Of a stretch of 35,306 bases of DNA, positions 33,914-35,306 are shown in pieces; position 1 is the first letter of the stretch, and each line of letters begins with the position of its first letter. Location of the stretch: the NCBI RefSeq assembly GCF_009861505.1, contig NZ_WTFT01000012.1:139637-174942 (forward strand), read 5' to 3'. This stretch comes from Pseudomonas izuensis (GTDB taxonomy: Bacteria; Pseudomonadota; Gammaproteobacteria; Pseudomonadales; Pseudomonadaceae). A program made the position numbers and the translations under genes. The notes under the pieces are model-generated. The model did not search any database, was not told the origin of the DNA, and was given only the letters and a program-made list of their open reading frames with translations.

Positions 33914-34750
33914 ATGAACAGCAACCAGCAGACCCTTCTGATTCTCGGCGCCACGGGCAAGACCGGCCGGCGCATCGCAAAACGGCTCGAAGCAGCCGGA
34001 CGGAACGTGCGCCTTGGCTCTCGCGGCGCCACGCCGCCCTTCGACTGGGAAGACCGGTCGACCTGGGTGGCTGCCCTTGAAGGTGTTCAAGCCGCGTACA
34101 TTTCCTTTCAGCCGGACATCGCCGTGCCTGGCGCCCTTGAGACGATCCAGGCGTTCACCGACCAGGCGGTGAACAGCGGTGTCGGCAAGTTGGTCTTGTT
34201 ATCGGGTCGCGGTGAGATAGAAGCGCAGCAGGCCGAGCGTGTGGTGCAGAACAGCGGTATCGACTGGACCATCCTGCGTGCCAGCTGGTTCTGTCAGAAC
34301 TTCAGTGAAGGGCACTTTCTCGAACCGATCCTGCAAGGAGAACTGGCGTTGCCCGTCGGCGACATCGCCGAGCCTTTTGTCGATGTGGAAGACATCGCCG
34401 AAATCGCAGTCGCCGCGCTGACCCAATCCGGGCACTCAGGCCAGCTCTATGAACTGACCGGAGCACGGGCACTGACCTTTGCCGAAGCCGTCGCCGAAAT
34501 CGCCCGCGCGACGGATCGCGATATCGGATTCCTGGCGGTGCCACCGGCCGCCTATCGCCAGGCATTGGAGCAGGAGCAACTGCCGGCTGAGTTGATCGAC
34601 CTGGTGTTGTATCTGTTCACCACGGTACTCGACGGCCGCAACACACCGGTTACCGACGGGGTCCAACGTGCACTGGGACGGCCGGCGCGAGACTTTTCCG
34701 ATTATGTCCGGCGCACGGCAGCAACGGGGGTCTGGAACCTTCACGGTTGA
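33914..34750 (+). CDS. NmrA-like NAD(P)-binding protein
   Basis: Atypical short-chain dehydrogenase of 278 residues. The N-terminal dinucleotide-binding motif GATGKTG is at residues 12-18 (LLILGATGKTGRRIAKRL), followed by SRGATPPFDWEDRSTW. The middle part has the family motifs KLVLLSGRG and DWTILRASWFCQNF, and FVDVEDIAEIAVAAL. NmrA-type proteins often reduce or sense quinones and other electrophiles. The start at 33914 follows GGAGAT; an in-frame ATG at 33899 is less likely. It is divergent from and probably repressed by the TetR protein. Confidence 0.88.
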   Translation: MNSNQQTLLILGATGKTGRRIAKRLEAAGRNVRLGSRGATPPFDWEDRSTWVAALEGVQAAYISFQPDIAVPGALETIQAFTDQAVNSGVGKLVLLSGRGEIEAQQAERVVQNSGIDWTILRASWFCQNFSEGHFLEPILQGELALPVGDIAEPFVDVEDIAEIAVAALTQSGHSGQLYELTGARALTFAEAVAEIARATDRDIGFLAVPPAAYRQALEQEQLPAELIDLVLYLFTTVLDGRNTPVTDGVQRALGRPARDFSDYVRRTAATGVWNLHG

Positions 34751-34853
34751 GTGCCGACGTACTGCATTGGCGACAATCGACTTCCTCGACTAGGGTGTCC
34801 TTCGTATCGAACTGCGGTGCCTTCATTGGCAGGAGCCTGATAAGGAGGAAGCA

Positions 34854-35054
34854 ATGTCATCCATTCGTAGTGCCGAACAAACCTATCGCCAGTGGTCCAG
34901 CCCGATCCTGCTCGAACTCAAGGAGCGAGAGCATCAATTGACCCCGTCAGACCGTGAGGCCCTGCAAAATATTTTGCTGGAAAGGCGGCTGATCAACAGC
35001 GGCAACCCTCACGGCAGCGATCGACGCAAGACTGAACCGGGTATTGGCGGTTGA
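34854..35054 (+). CDS. 66-residue protein, function unknown
   Basis: Starts MSSIRSAEQTYRQWSSPILL and is preceded by AAGGAGGAA, an excellent ribosome-binding site. It is helical and charged (LELKEREHQLTPSDREALQN) with a hydrophilic, positively charged end (GSDRRKTEPGIGG). No signal peptide. I do not recognise a family. Two cysteine-free small genes of this kind are common in this genus. Confidence 0.65.
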   Translation: MSSIRSAEQTYRQWSSPILLELKEREHQLTPSDREALQNILLERRLINSGNPHGSDRRKTEPGIGG

Positions 35055-35180
35055 TTCGGTCAAAGCAAGACTGCTCGTGCTGAAAAGCACGGTTCAACAC
35101 CGAAATGCTGTTCAATTAAGAGTGGGACGGTGTACATGTTCGTTTCATCGGTATCAGACAATAAATTTGTTGACTGACCC

Positions 35181-35214
35181 ACCGCTTTCGCTGGCAAGCC
35201 AGCTCCTACAGGGG
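35181..35214. repeat. Single REP element
   Basis: GCTGGCAAGCCAGCTCCTAC lies at 35190-35209 without a facing partner nearby. It is the gctggc subtype. It sits 30 bp from the stop of the partial gene at the window end. Confidence 0.8.
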
Positions 35215-35244
35215 ATTGCGTACCCACCGCAATCAGGTCGGCTG

Positions 35245-35306
35245 TCAGGCCGCCTCGCTTTGGCTTTTGATCTTCTTGCCCCCTCGCGAGGCCGAGTGGA
35301 GGTTCT
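35245..35306 (-). CDS. C-terminal end of an unidentified protein (cut by window edge)
   Basis: On the minus strand the last 62 bases can be read in one frame ending in TGA at 35245-35247, with residues NLHSASRGGKKIKSQSEAA. The lysine- and serine-rich tail and its closeness to a REP element suggest a real gene end. Product not identifiable. Confidence 0.4.
   Translation of the reverse strand, partial: NLHSASRGGKKIKSQSEAA

Overview
The window looks like a chromosomal stretch of a Pseudomonas fluorescens-group bacterium. The basis is high GC, MvaU-type H-NS protein, the style of hpd, ahpC, gor and galU, and many intergenic REP palindromes of the GTGGGAGCGAGCCTGCTCGCGA and TGTAGGAGC types, mostly as inverted pairs (REPINs). 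No rRNA, tRNA, CRISPR array, insertion sequence or prophage structural genes were seen.

Layout. 1-4.0 kb: glycerate kinase and the sugar-diacid regulator cdaR on the minus strand, divergent from an MFS anion permease. 4.2-6.3 kb: an aldo/keto reductase and a RarD-type permease. 6.4-9.7 kb: hpd (tyrosine catabolism), then an EamA exporter divergent from a LysR regulator. 9.8-13.3 kb: a CSS-EAL c-di-GMP phosphodiesterase, mvaU, a secreted DUF4946-like protein and gloA. 13.4-15.7 kb: ahpF and ahpC, each with its own hairpin terminator. 15.9-18.2 kb: a solitary tyrosine recombinase divergent from a KfrA-like coiled-coil DNA-binding protein, with several dyads between them. 18.3-20.6 kb: gor and galU. 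20.9-23.0 kb: small proteins and lipoproteins of mostly unknown role. 23.0-25.6 kb: an alkylation-damage cluster (16-codon leader, 2OG-Fe(II) oxygenase, alkB, ada). 25.8-28.0 kb: acuI-like reductase divergent from a nitronate monooxygenase. 28.2-30.8 kb: modABC behind a strong ModE-type operator. 30.9-33.0 kb: topoisomerase IB and three small proteins. 33.1-34.75 kb: a TetR regulator divergent from an NmrA-like NAD(P)-binding protein, with a clear palindromic operator. The window ends with a small protein, a single REP and the C-terminus of a minus-strand gene.

The most interesting region is the alkylation cluster. A 20-bp sequence is repeated exactly in front of the oxygenase-alkB operon and in front of ada, each time 19 bp upstream of a -10-like hexamer, so both look like targets of one regulator, probably Ada. 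Yet this Ada keeps only one of the four cysteines that hold zinc in the E. coli sensor domain. Second is the recombinase/KfrA-like pair, which has no surrounding mobile-element genes and shares a dyad-rich promoter region. Several genes (rarD, mvaU, the TetR gene) appear to start with TTG or GTG, and two genes (gloA and the recombinase) take their stop codon from a flanking REP element.
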